Of a DNA stretch of 64,000 nucleotides, positions 1 to 9,308 are shown piece after piece (positions within the stretch are counted from its first letter, which is position 1; each line of letters opens with the position of its first letter). The notes beneath the pieces were generated by a model, which was not told the DNA's origin, made no database searches, and worked only from the letters and a program-made list of their open reading frames with translations. The DNA is from Mycolicibacterium sp. CBMA 234. GTDB taxonomy: Bacteria; Actinomycetota; Actinomycetes; Mycobacteriales; Mycobacteriaceae. The stretch lies in contig NZ_MPKW01000006.1 of NCBI RefSeq assembly GCF_009729415.1, forward strand, positions 124,001 to 188,000, read 5' to 3'. Both the position numbers and the translations under genes were made by a program.

Positions 1-296
1 GTACCCGCCGCATGGCCCGTCAGCTCGTCAGCCACGGCCACTTCACCGTCAACGGTGTGAAGGTCAACGTCCCGAGCTACCGGGTGTCGCAGTACGACAT
101 CATCGACATCAAGGGCAAGTCGCTGAACACCCTGCCGTTCCAGATCTCTCGCGAGGTCGCCGGTGATCGTCCGGTGCCGTCGTGGCTGCAGGTTGTCGGC
201 GAGCGTCAGCGCGTCCTCGTGCACCAGCTGCCCGAGCGTGCCCAGATCGTCGTGCCGCTCACCGAGCAGCTGATCGTCGAGTTCTACTCGAAGTAG
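1..296 (+). CDS. rpsD: 30S ribosomal protein S4 (uS4), C-terminal part
   Basis: The gene is cut by the left edge; about 97 residues remain, from the middle of the S4 RNA-binding domain to the stop. The visible part begins TRRMARQLVSHGHFTVNG, the classic S4-domain core (RxxARQLVxHGHxxVNG), and ends with the family tail in which VEFYSK is typical. S4 binds 16S rRNA early in 30S assembly. It is followed by rpoA, as in other actinobacteria, where rpsD-rpoA-rplQ are co-transcribed. Nothing is unusual except the structured spacer downstream. Confidence 0.97.
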   Translation, partial: TRRMARQLVSHGHFTVNGVKVNVPSYRVSQYDIIDIKGKSLNTLPFQISREVAGDRPVPSWLQVVGERQRVLVHQLPERAQIVVPLTEQLIVEFYSK

Positions 297-297
297 T

Positions 298-359
298 TTT
301 GATGGATGCCCGACTGGCCTAATCCTGGGCCGGTCGGGACCGCCCAAACCGGCATCAAA
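298..359 (+). other. Structured rpsD-rpoA spacer hairpin
   Basis: The spacer contains an 11-bp stem (309-319 CCCGACTGGCC with 328-338 GGCCGGTCGGG, one G-T wobble, 8-nt loop). It is enclosed by an outer 7-bp pair, TTTGATG (298-304) with CATCAAA (353-359). There is no U-run directly after the inner stem, so this is not a canonical intrinsic terminator. It could be a processing or attenuation element adjusting rpoA relative to the ribosomal genes; that role is inference. Confidence 0.5.
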
Positions 360-383
360 TAGCGGGTGCCGAGAAGGAGATAG

Positions 384-1439
<1,056 letters not shown>

Positions 1440-1500
1440 AGAGAATTACCGTCCCGGCCCTACCTGATACGGGGGCCGGCCCCAATTAGGAGATAGTGCA

Positions 1501-2043
1501 ATGCCCAAGCCCACAAAGGGTGCCCGCCTCGGCGGCTCGTCGTCCCACCAGGCGGCGCTCCTGGCCAACCTGGCCACCTCGCTGTTCGAGCACGGCCGCA
1601 TCAAGACCACTGATGCCAAGGCCCGGGCGTTGCGTCCGTACGCCGAGAAGCTCATCACCCACGCCAAGAAGGGCGCGCTGCACAACCGGCGCGAGGTGAT
1701 GAAGAAGATCCGCGACAAGGACGTCGTGCACACCCTGTTCGCCGAGATCGCGCCGCACTTCGCAGACCGCGATGGTGGCTACACCCGCATCATCAAGGTC
1801 GAGAACCGCAAGGGCGACAACGCCCCCATGGCCGTGATCGAGCTGGTTCGCGAGAAGACCGTCGTCTCCGAGGCAGACCGCGCTCGTCGTGCCGCCGCCG
1901 CTCAGGCGAAGGCTGCCGAGGCTGAGGCTCCTGCTGAGGAAGAGACCTCGGTGGCTGAGGTTGAGGCTGCTGACGAGGGCATCGCCGACGCCCAGACCGC
2001 TGAGGTCGAGGCTGAGGCGACCGAGGATGAGGCCAAGTCCTAA
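1501..2043 (+). CDS. rplQ: 50S ribosomal protein L17 (bL17)
   Basis: 180 residues. The conserved L17 domain occupies roughly residues 1-120 ([17 protein letters not shown], then [30 protein letters not shown]). A long Ala/Glu-rich acidic tail follows from about 125 to 180, typical of mycobacterial L17. The protein binds 23S rRNA at the exit-tunnel side of the 50S subunit. AGGAGA ends about eight bases upstream of the ATG. truA begins just downstream. Confidence 0.98.
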   Translation: MPKPTKGARLGGSSSHQAALLANLATSLFEHGRIKTTDAKARALRPYAEKLITHAKKGALHNRREVMKKIRDKDVVHTLFAEIAPHFADRDGGYTRIIKVENRKGDNAPMAVIELVREKTVVSEADRARRAAAAQAKAAEAEAPAEEETSVAEVEAADEGIADAQTAEVEAEATEDEAKS

Positions 2044-2057
2044 TCACGCTGTGAACG

Positions 2058-2091
2058 ACATGCCCGCCACCGAATCAGGTGGCGGGCATGT
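2058..2091 (+). other. 13-bp hairpin spanning the annotated truA start
   Basis: ACATGCCCGCCAC (2058-2070) pairs perfectly with GTGGCGGGCATGT (2079-2091) around an 8-nt loop. It starts 15 bases after the rplQ stop and encloses the ATG at 2060. The following bases (TCGTTTGCGG) are only weakly U-rich. It may act as a terminator-like or translation-limiting structure between rplQ and truA. Confidence 0.7.
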
Positions 2092-2920
2092 TCGTTTGCG
2101 GCTGGATATTTCGTACGACGGCACTGACTTCGCCGGTTGGGCACCGCAGGTCGGGCAGCGCACGGTCGCCGGTGTCATCGAGGAGACGCTGTCGACGGTG
2201 TTCCGTGAGCCGGTGCGGTTGGTGACTGCCGGGCGCACCGATACCGGCGTGCATGCCACCGGACAGGTCGCGCACGTCGATGTGCCCAGCGCCGCACTGG
2301 GTTTCGCCTACCCGCGCACTCCGCGACCCGGCGACCCTGAGTTTCTGCCGTTGGTCCGGCGCCTGGCCCGGTTCCTGCCCGCCGACGTCCGCGTGCGGGA
2401 CATCGTCCGTGCCGCTCCAGGTTTCGATGCCCGGTTCTCGGCGCTGCGCCGCCACTACGAATACCGGCTGTCCTTGGCCCCATCCGGGGTCGAGCCGCAA
2501 CAGGCCCGCTTCGTCACCCCGTGGTCGCGGCCGCTGGATCTGGATGCGATGACGGCGGCGTCGCAGGAGTTGTTGGGGCTGCAGGATTTTGCTGCGTTCT
2601 GCCGATTCCGCGAGGGTGCGACGACCATCCGGGACCTGCAGCGGCTGGAGTGGCAGCGCTCGGGGGATCTGGTCACCGCCTACGTGACGGCCGACGCGTT
2701 CTGCTGGAACATGGTGCGCTCACTGGTCGGTGCATTGCTCGCGGTGGGGGCGGGCCGTCGTGAACCCGGTTGGATCGCAGGCCTTTTGACAGCCGACAGC
2801 CGGTCCAGTGAGTACACCGCGGCCCCGGCGCGCGGGCTGACCCTGGTGAAAGTGGACTACCCGCCGGACGCTGAGCTCGCCGCGCGGATTTCCGTCACCC
2901 GGGATTTACGCACTCTCTAA
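2060..2920 (+). CDS. truA: tRNA pseudouridine(38-40) synthase TruA
   Basis: 286 residues from the ATG at 2060. TruA isomerises U38-U40 in the anticodon arm of tRNAs. Recognisable segments are [16 protein letters not shown] near the N-terminus, the catalytic motif [10 protein letters not shown] (catalytic Asp in GRTD), and the C-terminal [21 protein letters not shown]. The start is uncertain. The ATG at 2060 lies inside a 13-bp hairpin, and an in-frame GTG (2051) and TTG (2096) are alternatives; TTG would start two residues before the conserved RLDISYDG. Last gene of the rpsD-rpoA-rplQ cluster. Confidence 0.95.
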   Translation: MPATESGGGHVRLRLDISYDGTDFAGWAPQVGQRTVAGVIEETLSTVFREPVRLVTAGRTDTGVHATGQVAHVDVPSAALGFAYPRTPRPGDPEFLPLVRRLARFLPADVRVRDIVRAAPGFDARFSALRRHYEYRLSLAPSGVEPQQARFVTPWSRPLDLDAMTAASQELLGLQDFAAFCRFREGATTIRDLQRLEWQRSGDLVTAYVTADAFCWNMVRSLVGALLAVGAGRREPGWIAGLLTADSRSSEYTAAPARGLTLVKVDYPPDAELAARISVTRDLRTL

Positions 2921-2923
2921 GTT

Positions 2924-2955
2924 GACCGCGCGTACGCGTTGACTGCTACGCGGTC
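2924..2955 (+). terminator. Possible truA terminator hairpin
   Basis: GACCGCG (2924-2930) pairs with CGCGGTC (2949-2955), just after the truA stop and in the gap between convergent truA and the first cutinase gene. There is no U-run, as is common for mycobacterial hairpins. The stem is only 7 bp, so confidence is low. Confidence 0.3.
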
Positions 2956-3079
2956 GATACGGCGGGGCAGTGCTGCACGGGTGCGAGCTGGGACCTGTCG
3001 CAAAGACGGACATTGTCAACCGATGATGACAGCTCCAAATCGCAAGTGCTGCAAGAGAGCCGACACGCCGAGCGCGAAC

Positions 3080-3796
3080 CTAGGGGGCCGGCGCCGGTGC
3101 CAATCTGCCGGCGACGAAGTCTGCGGCCTGGTCGACCATGCCGGACCCGATGTAGCCGTCCTGCAGGTGGTTTTGCCAATCGGCTTGCAGTTCGCTGATC
3201 TGCGGAAGTCCGTCCATGCAGACGGGGTCAGTGCCATTGCATTGGTCGATGGTCCGATCCTGATAGATCGGGCTGATGTTGCCGCCGCCCATGCGGTGGG
3301 TCACATTGCCGAACAGCGCTACCGCGGCGATGTGGGAGTCCATCCCGGGCGGCAGTGGCTTGTCGAACCCGAATCCCCTGTCGTTCGACGACAATGCCAT
3401 GGTTGCGGACGCCGCACCCAACGAGTACCCACCGATCACCAGTCTGGTGTTGGGGCAATTGGCCGCCATGTATTGAATGTGCGAGCTGATGTCGTTGGCG
3501 CCCTGCGGGATTTCGATATTGGCCGGGTAGTTCACCGCATAAACTCCGACGTTCTGAGGTGTTTTGGCGCGCAACGCATCAACGAACGCCGTGCCCACCC
3601 GGCCGACGCCCGGCTGTTCATTGCGACCGCGTGCGAAGACTACTTCCACCTGCGGGCACGGGGCCGCCGCGGCGACACCGAGGAAGCTCGAAGGGGCCGC
3701 GGCGGTCGCTACCAACAGCCCGGTGGCGACGGACGCTGCCGCGCTTGCCGTAGCGACGGCATACCGAACGGACGTCATGACGGAGCTAGGGGCCAT
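3080..3796 (-). CDS. Cutinase-family (Culp) secreted serine esterase 1
   Basis: 238 residues. A signal peptide or N-terminal membrane segment (about 1-45, Ala-rich, ending VAAAAP) precedes an alpha/beta-hydrolase of the cutinase family. The nucleophile motif is GGYSLG (Ser125), with Asp in DPVC (about 190) and His about 210 completing the triad. Paired cysteines (PCPQVEVVFARG, NCPN) are typical of Culp proteins. Expected to be exported and to act on lipid or ester substrates in the envelope. An alternative start is the Met at residue 7. Last of four tandem paralogs; M. tuberculosis has two (cut3, cut4) at this locus. Confidence 0.9.
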   Translation of the reverse strand: MAPSSVMTSVRYAVATASAAASVATGLLVATAAAPSSFLGVAAAAPCPQVEVVFARGRNEQPGVGRVGTAFVDALRAKTPQNVGVYAVNYPANIEIPQGANDISSHIQYMAANCPNTRLVIGGYSLGAASATMALSSNDRGFGFDKPLPPGMDSHIAAVALFGNVTHRMGGGNISPIYQDRTIDQCNGTDPVCMDGLPQISELQADWQNHLQDGYIGSGMVDQAADFVAGRLAPAPAP

Positions 3797-3818
3797 TCCC
3801 GGATTCTAGCGGTCCGAA

Positions 3819-4484
3819 TCAAAGCCGGGCCGCGACGAACTTCGCGGCCTGATTCACCATGCCGGAATTGATGTATCCCGGCGCGAGGTGGTCCTGCCAC
3901 TCGGATCGCCATTTGTACGGGCTGCTCGGATTACAGATCGGATCATCGGAGTGGCACAGGTCGATGGTGCGGTTCTGGTACGTCGGGCTCAAGGCCGTGA
4001 TCGGCGCCGCCCAGTTGGCGCCATTGCCGAACAGTGCCACCGCCGCGATGTGCTGGTCGGTGCCTTTCGGTAGCGGGGCGTTGAAGGTGAATGCCGAAAT
4101 GGGTACCGCCAGAACCAGATCGGTGGCGGCGGCGCCCAACGAGTATCCGCCCAGCACGATCTTGGTGGCCGGGCAGTTGCGGGCCAGCCATTGCACGCGC
4201 CGGCTCATGTCGTTGGCGCCGACGTCGACCTGGGTATCCGCCGGGTAATTGACCGCGTAGAGGGCGATATTCGGGCCGCGAAGCTGGCGTAGCGCATTGA
4301 CGAACGCGGCGCCAACCTGTCCGGGACCGGGCGGCTCCATCCGGCCGCGGGCGAAAACCACTTCTGCCGGAGCGCAATTGGCGGCGGCGTGCGCCACTCC
4401 AATGTCCGTGAGTGCCACGGACATTGGAGCAAGCGCCACAGTCAGAATGGTGGTCGGCACGGCGAACATACGGCGGCCAATCAC
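3819..4484 (-). CDS. Cutinase-family (Culp) secreted serine esterase 2
   Basis: 221 residues with a cleavable-looking signal peptide (about 1-34, ending AHAAA). The catalytic core has FARGRMEPPG, the nucleophile GGYSLG (Ser115), Asp in DDPIC (about 181) and His199. It shares the GYSLG nucleophile, the YAVNYPA strand and the WQ(N/D)HL His region with the downstream copy, so these two look like one sub-pair. Only 22 bases separate the coding regions. Substrate unknown; family members hydrolyse short to medium esters or phospholipids. Confidence 0.9.
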   Translation of the reverse strand: MIGRRMFAVPTTILTVALAPMSVALTDIGVAHAAANCAPAEVVFARGRMEPPGPGQVGAAFVNALRQLRGPNIALYAVNYPADTQVDVGANDMSRRVQWLARNCPATKIVLGGYSLGAAATDLVLAVPISAFTFNAPLPKGTDQHIAAVALFGNGANWAAPITALSPTYQNRTIDLCHSDDPICNPSSPYKWRSEWQDHLAPGYINSGMVNQAAKFVAARL

Positions 4485-4538
4485 AAAACCGATGGTATCC
4501 CGACGAATTGACGGTCTCGTCGAGAAAAGATGCCAGCC

Positions 4539-5204
4539 TTACAACAATCCGGCGACGAAGTTGGCCGCATCGTTGGTCGGCCCACCCGCATAGTTCTTGT
4601 GCGCATCCACGATCTGCCCGTCGGTCTGGCAGATCGGGTCACCCGGGGTGCACAGGTCGATGACCTTGCCGCCCCACACCGGGCTGGCGGTCAACGGCAG
4701 GCCCAGCTTGGCGGACGGGTTGCCGAACACCGCGATGGCCGCGACGTGACCGGCAGCCTCTGGGGGCAGCGGGTTGTTGAAGCCGACGCCCGGGACCGGA
4801 ATGGCACCGATGACATCCATCACGGCCGCGCCCTGCGAGTAACCGCCGAGCACCTGCCTGGTGCCCGGGCAGTTGTCGGCCATCCACTGGATGTGGGCGC
4901 TGGCATCGTTCGCGCCGTCAGCGGCGGCCAGGAAGTCGTACGACGCGGGGTAGACGACGGCGTAGGAGCCTACCGACCGGCCGCCGACCTTGTTGCGCAG
5001 CTGGTTGACGAACGCCCCGCCGACCTTGCCCAAGCCAGGCGCTTCGGTGGTGCCGCGGGCGAACGTCACCTCGATGTCGGGGCAGTTGGCGGCAGCGGCG
5101 ACGCCGACGGCGCCCAGGGACGGCGGCGTCAGGACGGTGATGCCGGCGATGATTGCGGTGGTTGCGGCGCCGGCGAAGGCCCGGCGCAGGGCACTGATGA
5201 TCAC
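4539..5204 (-). CDS. Cutinase-family (Culp) secreted serine esterase 3
   Basis: 221 residues from a GTG start at 5204, chosen because AGGATT lies a few bases upstream and longer readings would overlap the neighbouring gene. Signal peptide about 1-38. Triad: Ser123 in GGYSQG, Asp189 in GDPIC, His202. FARGTTEAPG and the YDFLAAADGAND loop are much closer to copy 4 than to copies 1 and 2, so the four genes form two sub-pairs. Likely exported and envelope-acting. Confidence 0.9.
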   Translation of the reverse strand: MIISALRRAFAGAATTAIIAGITVLTPPSLGAVGVAAAANCPDIEVTFARGTTEAPGLGKVGGAFVNQLRNKVGGRSVGSYAVVYPASYDFLAAADGANDASAHIQWMADNCPGTRQVLGGYSQGAAVMDVIGAIPVPGVGFNNPLPPEAAGHVAAIAVFGNPSAKLGLPLTASPVWGGKVIDLCTPGDPICQTDGQIVDAHKNYAGGPTNDAANFVAGLL

Positions 5205-5245
5205 ACCGAATCCTAACCGGGTTTTCAGAGTGGCCCCGGTGAAGC

Positions 5246-5920
5246 TCAGAGGTGTGAGGCGATGAACTGCGCGGCCTGCGGCACGGAGTCGGACGACTCG
5301 TAGTGCGTGTGCGCGAACGGATTGCGGCCGCGTGAGCAGATCGGGTCGCCCCAGATGCACTGGTCGATCGACCGGTTGGCGAACAGCCCCATCGAGTCCA
5401 GCGGATGGCTGAACTTGGCCGAGGGATTGCCGAACACCGCGGCCGCCCTCACTCGGCTCGCGAGGTCGCCGGGCATCGGCGGCGCCGAGCCGACCTCACC
5501 GATCCGGTCGCCGAGCGGCGGGATGCCGGCCAGCATGTCGACCACCGCGGCGCCCTGCGAGTAACCGCCGAGCACGATCTTGGTGCTGGGGCACTGCTGC
5601 GCCATGGCGGCGATGTGGTTCTGGGCGTCGGTGGCGCCGTCCTGCGCGGTGAGGAAGTCGTATGACGCCGGGTATTCAACGCCGTAGCTGCCGATGGTGC
5701 GATTGCCGACCAGGGGCTGCAGCGCGTCGACCAGTGCGGAACCGACACGGCCCATTCCGGGGTCGTCATTCGTGCCGCGGGCGAAGACCACCTCGATGTT
5801 CGGGCAGGGGTCGGCCATGGCGGGTGCCGCTGGCAGCAGCGCAGAACCCGAGATGACGGTGGCGGCGATAGCGGCCACGCGGACCGACGTGCTGAGCAGG
5901 CTCACGCGGGCCATCTTCAC
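5246..5920 (-). CDS. Cutinase-family (Culp) secreted serine esterase 4
   Basis: 224 residues; a second Met two codons in (MARVSLLS) is an alternative start. Signal peptide about 1-37 ending AMA-DPCP. Catalytic Ser121 in GGYSQG, Asp192 in WGDPIC, and His in the FAHTHY region (204 or 206). First of the four cutinase genes in transcription order, lying 9 bases downstream of the exporter gene, so it may be co-transcribed with it. Substrate not predictable from sequence. Confidence 0.9.
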   Translation of the reverse strand: MKMARVSLLSTSVRVAAIAATVISGSALLPAAPAMADPCPNIEVVFARGTNDDPGMGRVGSALVDALQPLVGNRTIGSYGVEYPASYDFLTAQDGATDAQNHIAAMAQQCPSTKIVLGGYSQGAAVVDMLAGIPPLGDRIGEVGSAPPMPGDLASRVRAAAVFGNPSAKFSHPLDSMGLFANRSIDQCIWGDPICSRGRNPFAHTHYESSDSVPQAAQFIASHL

Positions 5921-5929
5921 ATATCGCGC

Positions 5930-6955
5930 TCAACTACGGCCAATTGATTGACCTGCTGGCAAACCCTCTGGACTGTCCGGCCAGTCGTCGTGCCAGGTGG
6001 CTTCGCCACGGTCACCCTGCCGGGCAAGCGCGAGGCCCGCCAGCACCACGACGCCGCCCAGCAATTGGATCCCGGTGATGGCCTCACCCAGCAATGCCCA
6101 CGCGGACAGCACAGCAAACATCACTTCGGACAACCCGACCAGTGACGCAAAGCGGGGCTGCAGCCGGGCGATACCCATGATGCCGAAGGTGTACGCCATC
6201 GCGGTGGGGATGATCGCCATGGCGATCACGGGTACCAGCCAGGACATCGTCACCCCGGCCAGCGTGGTCTCGTGGGAGGTGAAGGTCAGCGGCATGAGAC
6301 CGGAGGCGCCCAGCAGCGCGACCGTCACGGCGCCGACCGTCAGGCCACCGGCGGCCAAGGTGATGGAGTGCAGGCCGGTGCCGTCGGCGCTGGCCTTGTC
6401 GGACATCACGAAATAGCAGGCCGCGCAGATTGCCGCGCCCATTCCCCAGCCGATGCCGGCAGGGTTGATCTGGGTTCCGGCGGTGCTGCCGGGGCCGATC
6501 AGGCCGAGCACCAGGGTGATGCCGGCGACGGCGATGGCCACTCCGGCCAGCGTCAGGTTGCTGGGGCGGCGGCGGGTGGTCGTCCAGACCCAGCCGACCA
6601 CCAACAGAGGTGAGGCGTACTCGAGCAGCAACGCGACCCCGACCGGCAGATACGTGACGGAGTTGTAAAAGCACAGTTGGGCGCCCGAGATGGGGATGAC
6701 GCCGTACGCGATGACCGTCCCCTTGTGGTCCAGTGCTTCGCGCAGCCAGCCCCGACGCAGGATCGTCGCCACCACGGCCATGACCAAGGCGCCGCCGGCC
6801 AGCCGGGCGACTACAGCTGCCGTGGGGCTCCAGCCCGCTTCGATCAGCGACTTGCCCAAGGCACCCGACATGCCGAAGGTGAAGGCCGACGCGATGGCGA
6901 AGATCATGCCGGTCCGGAAGTGGCTCTCCTGCTGTGTTCCGTTCGACGCAGGCAT
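5930..6955 (-). CDS. EamA/DMT-family 10-TM exporter
   Basis: 341 residues with about ten hydrophobic helices in two repeats, the drug/metabolite transporter (EamA, RhtA-like) architecture. GGAGG lies just upstream of the ATG. Members usually export amino acids, metabolites or toxic analogues; the substrate here is unknown. It is divergent from a CGNR zinc-finger regulator across a 75-base promoter region with two identical-format 25-bp repeats, so that regulator probably controls it. The cytoplasmic tail is short and polar. Confidence 0.88.
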   Translation of the reverse strand: MPASNGTQQESHFRTGMIFAIASAFTFGMSGALGKSLIEAGWSPTAAVVARLAGGALVMAVVATILRRGWLREALDHKGTVIAYGVIPISGAQLCFYNSVTYLPVGVALLLEYASPLLVVGWVWTTTRRRPSNLTLAGVAIAVAGITLVLGLIGPGSTAGTQINPAGIGWGMGAAICAACYFVMSDKASADGTGLHSITLAAGGLTVGAVTVALLGASGLMPLTFTSHETTLAGVTMSWLVPVIAMAIIPTAMAYTFGIMGIARLQPRFASLVGLSEVMFAVLSAWALLGEAITGIQLLGGVVVLAGLALARQGDRGEATWHDDWPDSPEGLPAGQSIGRS

Positions 6956-6977
6956 CGGCCACCTCCAATGGTGTAAT

Positions 6978-7002
6978 GAGTCAACTGGGAATTGGTCATG
7001 AC
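6978..7002. promoter_or_regulatory. Direct repeat copy 1, candidate CGNR operator
   Basis: GAGTCAA, ten variable bases, then GTCATGAC, itself a palindrome. An identically spaced second copy starts 46 bases further on. Both lie in the divergent promoter between the exporter and the CGNR regulator. A role as a regulator binding site is inference. Confidence 0.55.
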
Positions 7003-7023
7003 GCTACGGAGTTGGGGAGTAAC

Positions 7024-7048
7024 GAGTCAAATGAATTTCAGTCATGAC
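7024..7048. promoter_or_regulatory. Direct repeat copy 2, candidate CGNR operator
   Basis: Same GAGTCAA-N10-GTCATGAC format as 6978-7002. This copy overlaps the first codons of the CGNR gene (ATG at 7031), a position suited to autorepression. Confidence 0.55.
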
Positions 7049-7585
7049 ACGGAGCTCACACTGCGGGCGGCGTGCGTGCTGATCAACAGCGACCGAGTCG
7101 ACGGCGACCAACTCGCCGACCGGGCCGCGCTCGACGAGTATCTGAGCGACTTCGGCTGGACCGGGCGGCGCGACCGCGACGCCGCGGAGTTGGCGTCAGT
7201 GCATGGTCTGCGGCACCGGGTCGGGGGGATTTGGGCCGCTGCGGACGACGAGGAGTCGGTCGTCGGGCAGGTCAACGCAATGCTCACGGACACCCGGGCG
7301 TCGCCGTGGCTGACCAGGCACCCGGAGAATCCCGAATGGCACCTGCACCTGGCCTCCGACCGCGACCCGCTCGCCCAACGGATGGGTGCTGAGATGGCGA
7401 TGGCATTCGCCGACCTGATCCGGGCCGGTGAACTGCGCCGGCTCAAGACCTGCGCGGCCCCGGACTGCACGGCAGTGCTGATCGACCTGTCACGCAACCG
7501 ATCCCGCATTTTCTGCGACACCGGCAACTGCGGAAACCGCCAGCACGTGGCGGCGTATCGGGAACGTCGCGCCAAGGAGGGCTGA
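7031..7585 (+). CDS. CGNR zinc-finger transcriptional regulator
   Basis: 184 residues from ATG 7031 (GGGGAG upstream); a longer reading from a TTG at 6992 is possible. The C-terminal 45 residues hold the CGNR zinc finger: CAAPDC, then CDTGNCGNRQHVAAYRERR. The N-terminal part resembles the ligand-sensing (ABATE-like) domain of this family. Such proteins are DNA-binding regulators often divergent from a transporter or enzyme, as here. The twin 25-bp repeats in the shared promoter are its likely target. Confidence 0.87.
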   Translation: MNFSHDTELTLRAACVLINSDRVDGDQLADRAALDEYLSDFGWTGRRDRDAAELASVHGLRHRVGGIWAAADDEESVVGQVNAMLTDTRASPWLTRHPENPEWHLHLASDRDPLAQRMGAEMAMAFADLIRAGELRRLKTCAAPDCTAVLIDLSRNRSRIFCDTGNCGNRQHVAAYRERRAKEG

Positions 7586-7678
7586 CGTCCCGAGCCCGAC
7601 GCGACCAACGCGGCGTGGCTCAATGCATCGCATGACGGGCGTGCGTCTCCTACCGTGATGACCGACAGCTGACGCAGC

Positions 7679-7726
7679 GTCTGAGCGAACGGACGTCTGA
7701 GTGGAAGGACGTCTGAGTGAAAGGAC
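7679..7726 (+). repeat. Three tandem 16-bp repeats before glpK
   Basis: GTCTGAGCGAACGGAC (7679-7694), GTCTGAGTGGAAGGAC (7695-7710) and GTCTGAGTGAAAGGAC (7711-7726) run head to tail without gaps. The AAAGGAC of the third unit doubles as the ribosome binding site of glpK. Confidence 0.9.
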
Positions 7727-7733
7727 AAGGCCA

Positions 7734-9251
7734 TTGGCCGAATTCGTAGCGGCCATCGACCAGGGCACCACCAGCACCCGGGCGATGATCTTCGATCACT
7801 CCGGTCGTGAGGTCGGCCGCCACCAGCTCGAACATGAGCAGATCCTGCCGCGCGCCGGCTGGGTCGAGCACAATCCCGTCGAAATCTGGGAGCGGACCGG
7901 CTCGGTGCTGCAGACCGCGCTGAACAAGACCCGGCTGGCGGCATCCGATCTCGTTGCGCTCGGCATCACCAACCAGCGTGAGACGACGATGGTGTGGAAC
8001 AAGCACACCGGCCGTCCCTACTACCACGCCATAGTCTGGCAGGACACCCGCACCGACCGCATCGCGTCGGCGCTCGAACGCGAGGGCCACGGCGACGTTA
8101 TCCGCCGCAAGGCCGGACTGCCGCCAGCGACGTACTTCTCCGGCGGCAAGATTCAGTGGATTCTGGAAAACGTCGACGGGGTTCGGGAAGCCGCCGAACG
8201 CGGTGACGCGATCTTCGGCACCTGCGACACCTGGGTGCTGTGGAACCTGACCGGCGGTACCCGCGGCGGCGTGCACGTCACCGACGTCACCAATGCCAGC
8301 CGCACCATGCTGATGAACCTGGAGACCCTCGACTGGGACGACGAACTGTTGTCGCTCTTCGGGATTCCGCGTCAGATGCTGCCAACCATCGCGTCGTCGT
8401 CAGTGTCTGAGCCCTATGGGCTGACCGCGGCTGACGGTCCGCTGGGTGCTCCGGTGCCGGTCACCGGCATCCTCGGGGACCAGCAGGCCGCGATGGTGGG
8501 CCAGGTCTGTCTGTCGGCGGGCGAGGCCAAGAACACCTACGGCACAGGTAATTTCCTGCTGCTGAACACGGGCGAGAAGATCGTGCGCTCCGGGCATGGG
8601 CTGCTTACCACTGTCTGTTACCGATTCGGCGACGCGAAACCCGTTTACGCGCTGGAGGGTTCGATAGCGGTCACCGGATCGGCCGTGCAGTGGCTGCGGG
8701 ATCAGCTGGGCATCATCGCTGGCGCCTCGGACAGTGAGACGCTGGCCCGGCAGGTTGAGGACAACGGCGGCGTGTACTTCGTGCCGGCGTTCTCGGGACT
8801 CTTTGCGCCGTACTGGCGTTCGGATGCACGCGGGGCCATCGTGGGATTGTCGCGATTCAATACCAACGCCCACTTGGCCCGGGCCACGCTGGAGTCCATC
8901 TGTTACCAGAGCCGCGATGTGGTCGACGCCATGGCCGCGGACTCGGGTGTCAAACTGGACGTGCTCAAGGTCGACGGCGGCATCACCGCCAACGAGCTGT
9001 GCATGCAGATTCAGGCCGACGTGCTTGGCGTCGAAGTGGTGAAACCCGTTGTCGCCGAAACCACTGCGCTCGGCGCGGCCTACGCGGCGGGACTGGGTGT
9101 CGGCTTCTGGTCGAATCCCGATGAGCTGCGCGCCAACTGGCAGGAAGACAAGCGCTGGGCGCCGTCCTGGGATGACACGCAACGCACCACCGGCTACGCC
9201 GGCTGGCAGAAGGCCGTCGGCCGGACCCTGGACTGGGTCGACGTCGACTGA
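7734..9251 (+). CDS. glpK: Glycerol kinase
   Basis: 505 residues from TTG 7734, which follows AAAGGAC by 7 bases and makes the protein begin [16 protein letters not shown], the standard GlpK N-terminus. FGGY-kinase fold: N-terminal phosphate-binding [14 protein letters not shown], the glycerol-site region WQDTRT, the second ATPase motif [12 protein letters not shown], and C-terminal VDGGITAN. It phosphorylates glycerol to glycerol-3-phosphate. It stands alone between the CGNR gene and eccB4, with no facilitator or glpD visible. Three 16-bp tandem repeats occupy its 5' region. Confidence 0.97.
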   Translation: MAEFVAAIDQGTTSTRAMIFDHSGREVGRHQLEHEQILPRAGWVEHNPVEIWERTGSVLQTALNKTRLAASDLVALGITNQRETTMVWNKHTGRPYYHAIVWQDTRTDRIASALEREGHGDVIRRKAGLPPATYFSGGKIQWILENVDGVREAAERGDAIFGTCDTWVLWNLTGGTRGGVHVTDVTNASRTMLMNLETLDWDDELLSLFGIPRQMLPTIASSSVSEPYGLTAADGPLGAPVPVTGILGDQQAAMVGQVCLSAGEAKNTYGTGNFLLLNTGEKIVRSGHGLLTTVCYRFGDAKPVYALEGSIAVTGSAVQWLRDQLGIIAGASDSETLARQVEDNGGVYFVPAFSGLFAPYWRSDARGAIVGLSRFNTNAHLARATLESICYQSRDVVDAMAADSGVKLDVLKVDGGITANELCMQIQADVLGVEVVKPVVAETTALGAAYAAGLGVGFWSNPDELRANWQEDKRWAPSWDDTQRTTGYAGWQKAVGRTLDWVDVD

Positions 9252-9308
9252 CATTTGGTGTCGGGGCGCCTGTCCGGCCGCGGTTAGGCTGCTTGCCGGG
9301 GGTTGGAC

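Noticed and set aside
4539..5360. Longer (273-residue) version of the third cutinase gene
   Set aside because: The added N-terminus overlaps the neighbouring cutinase gene and lacks a signal peptide at its start; the GTG at 5204 has a ribosome binding site and gives a normal signal peptide.
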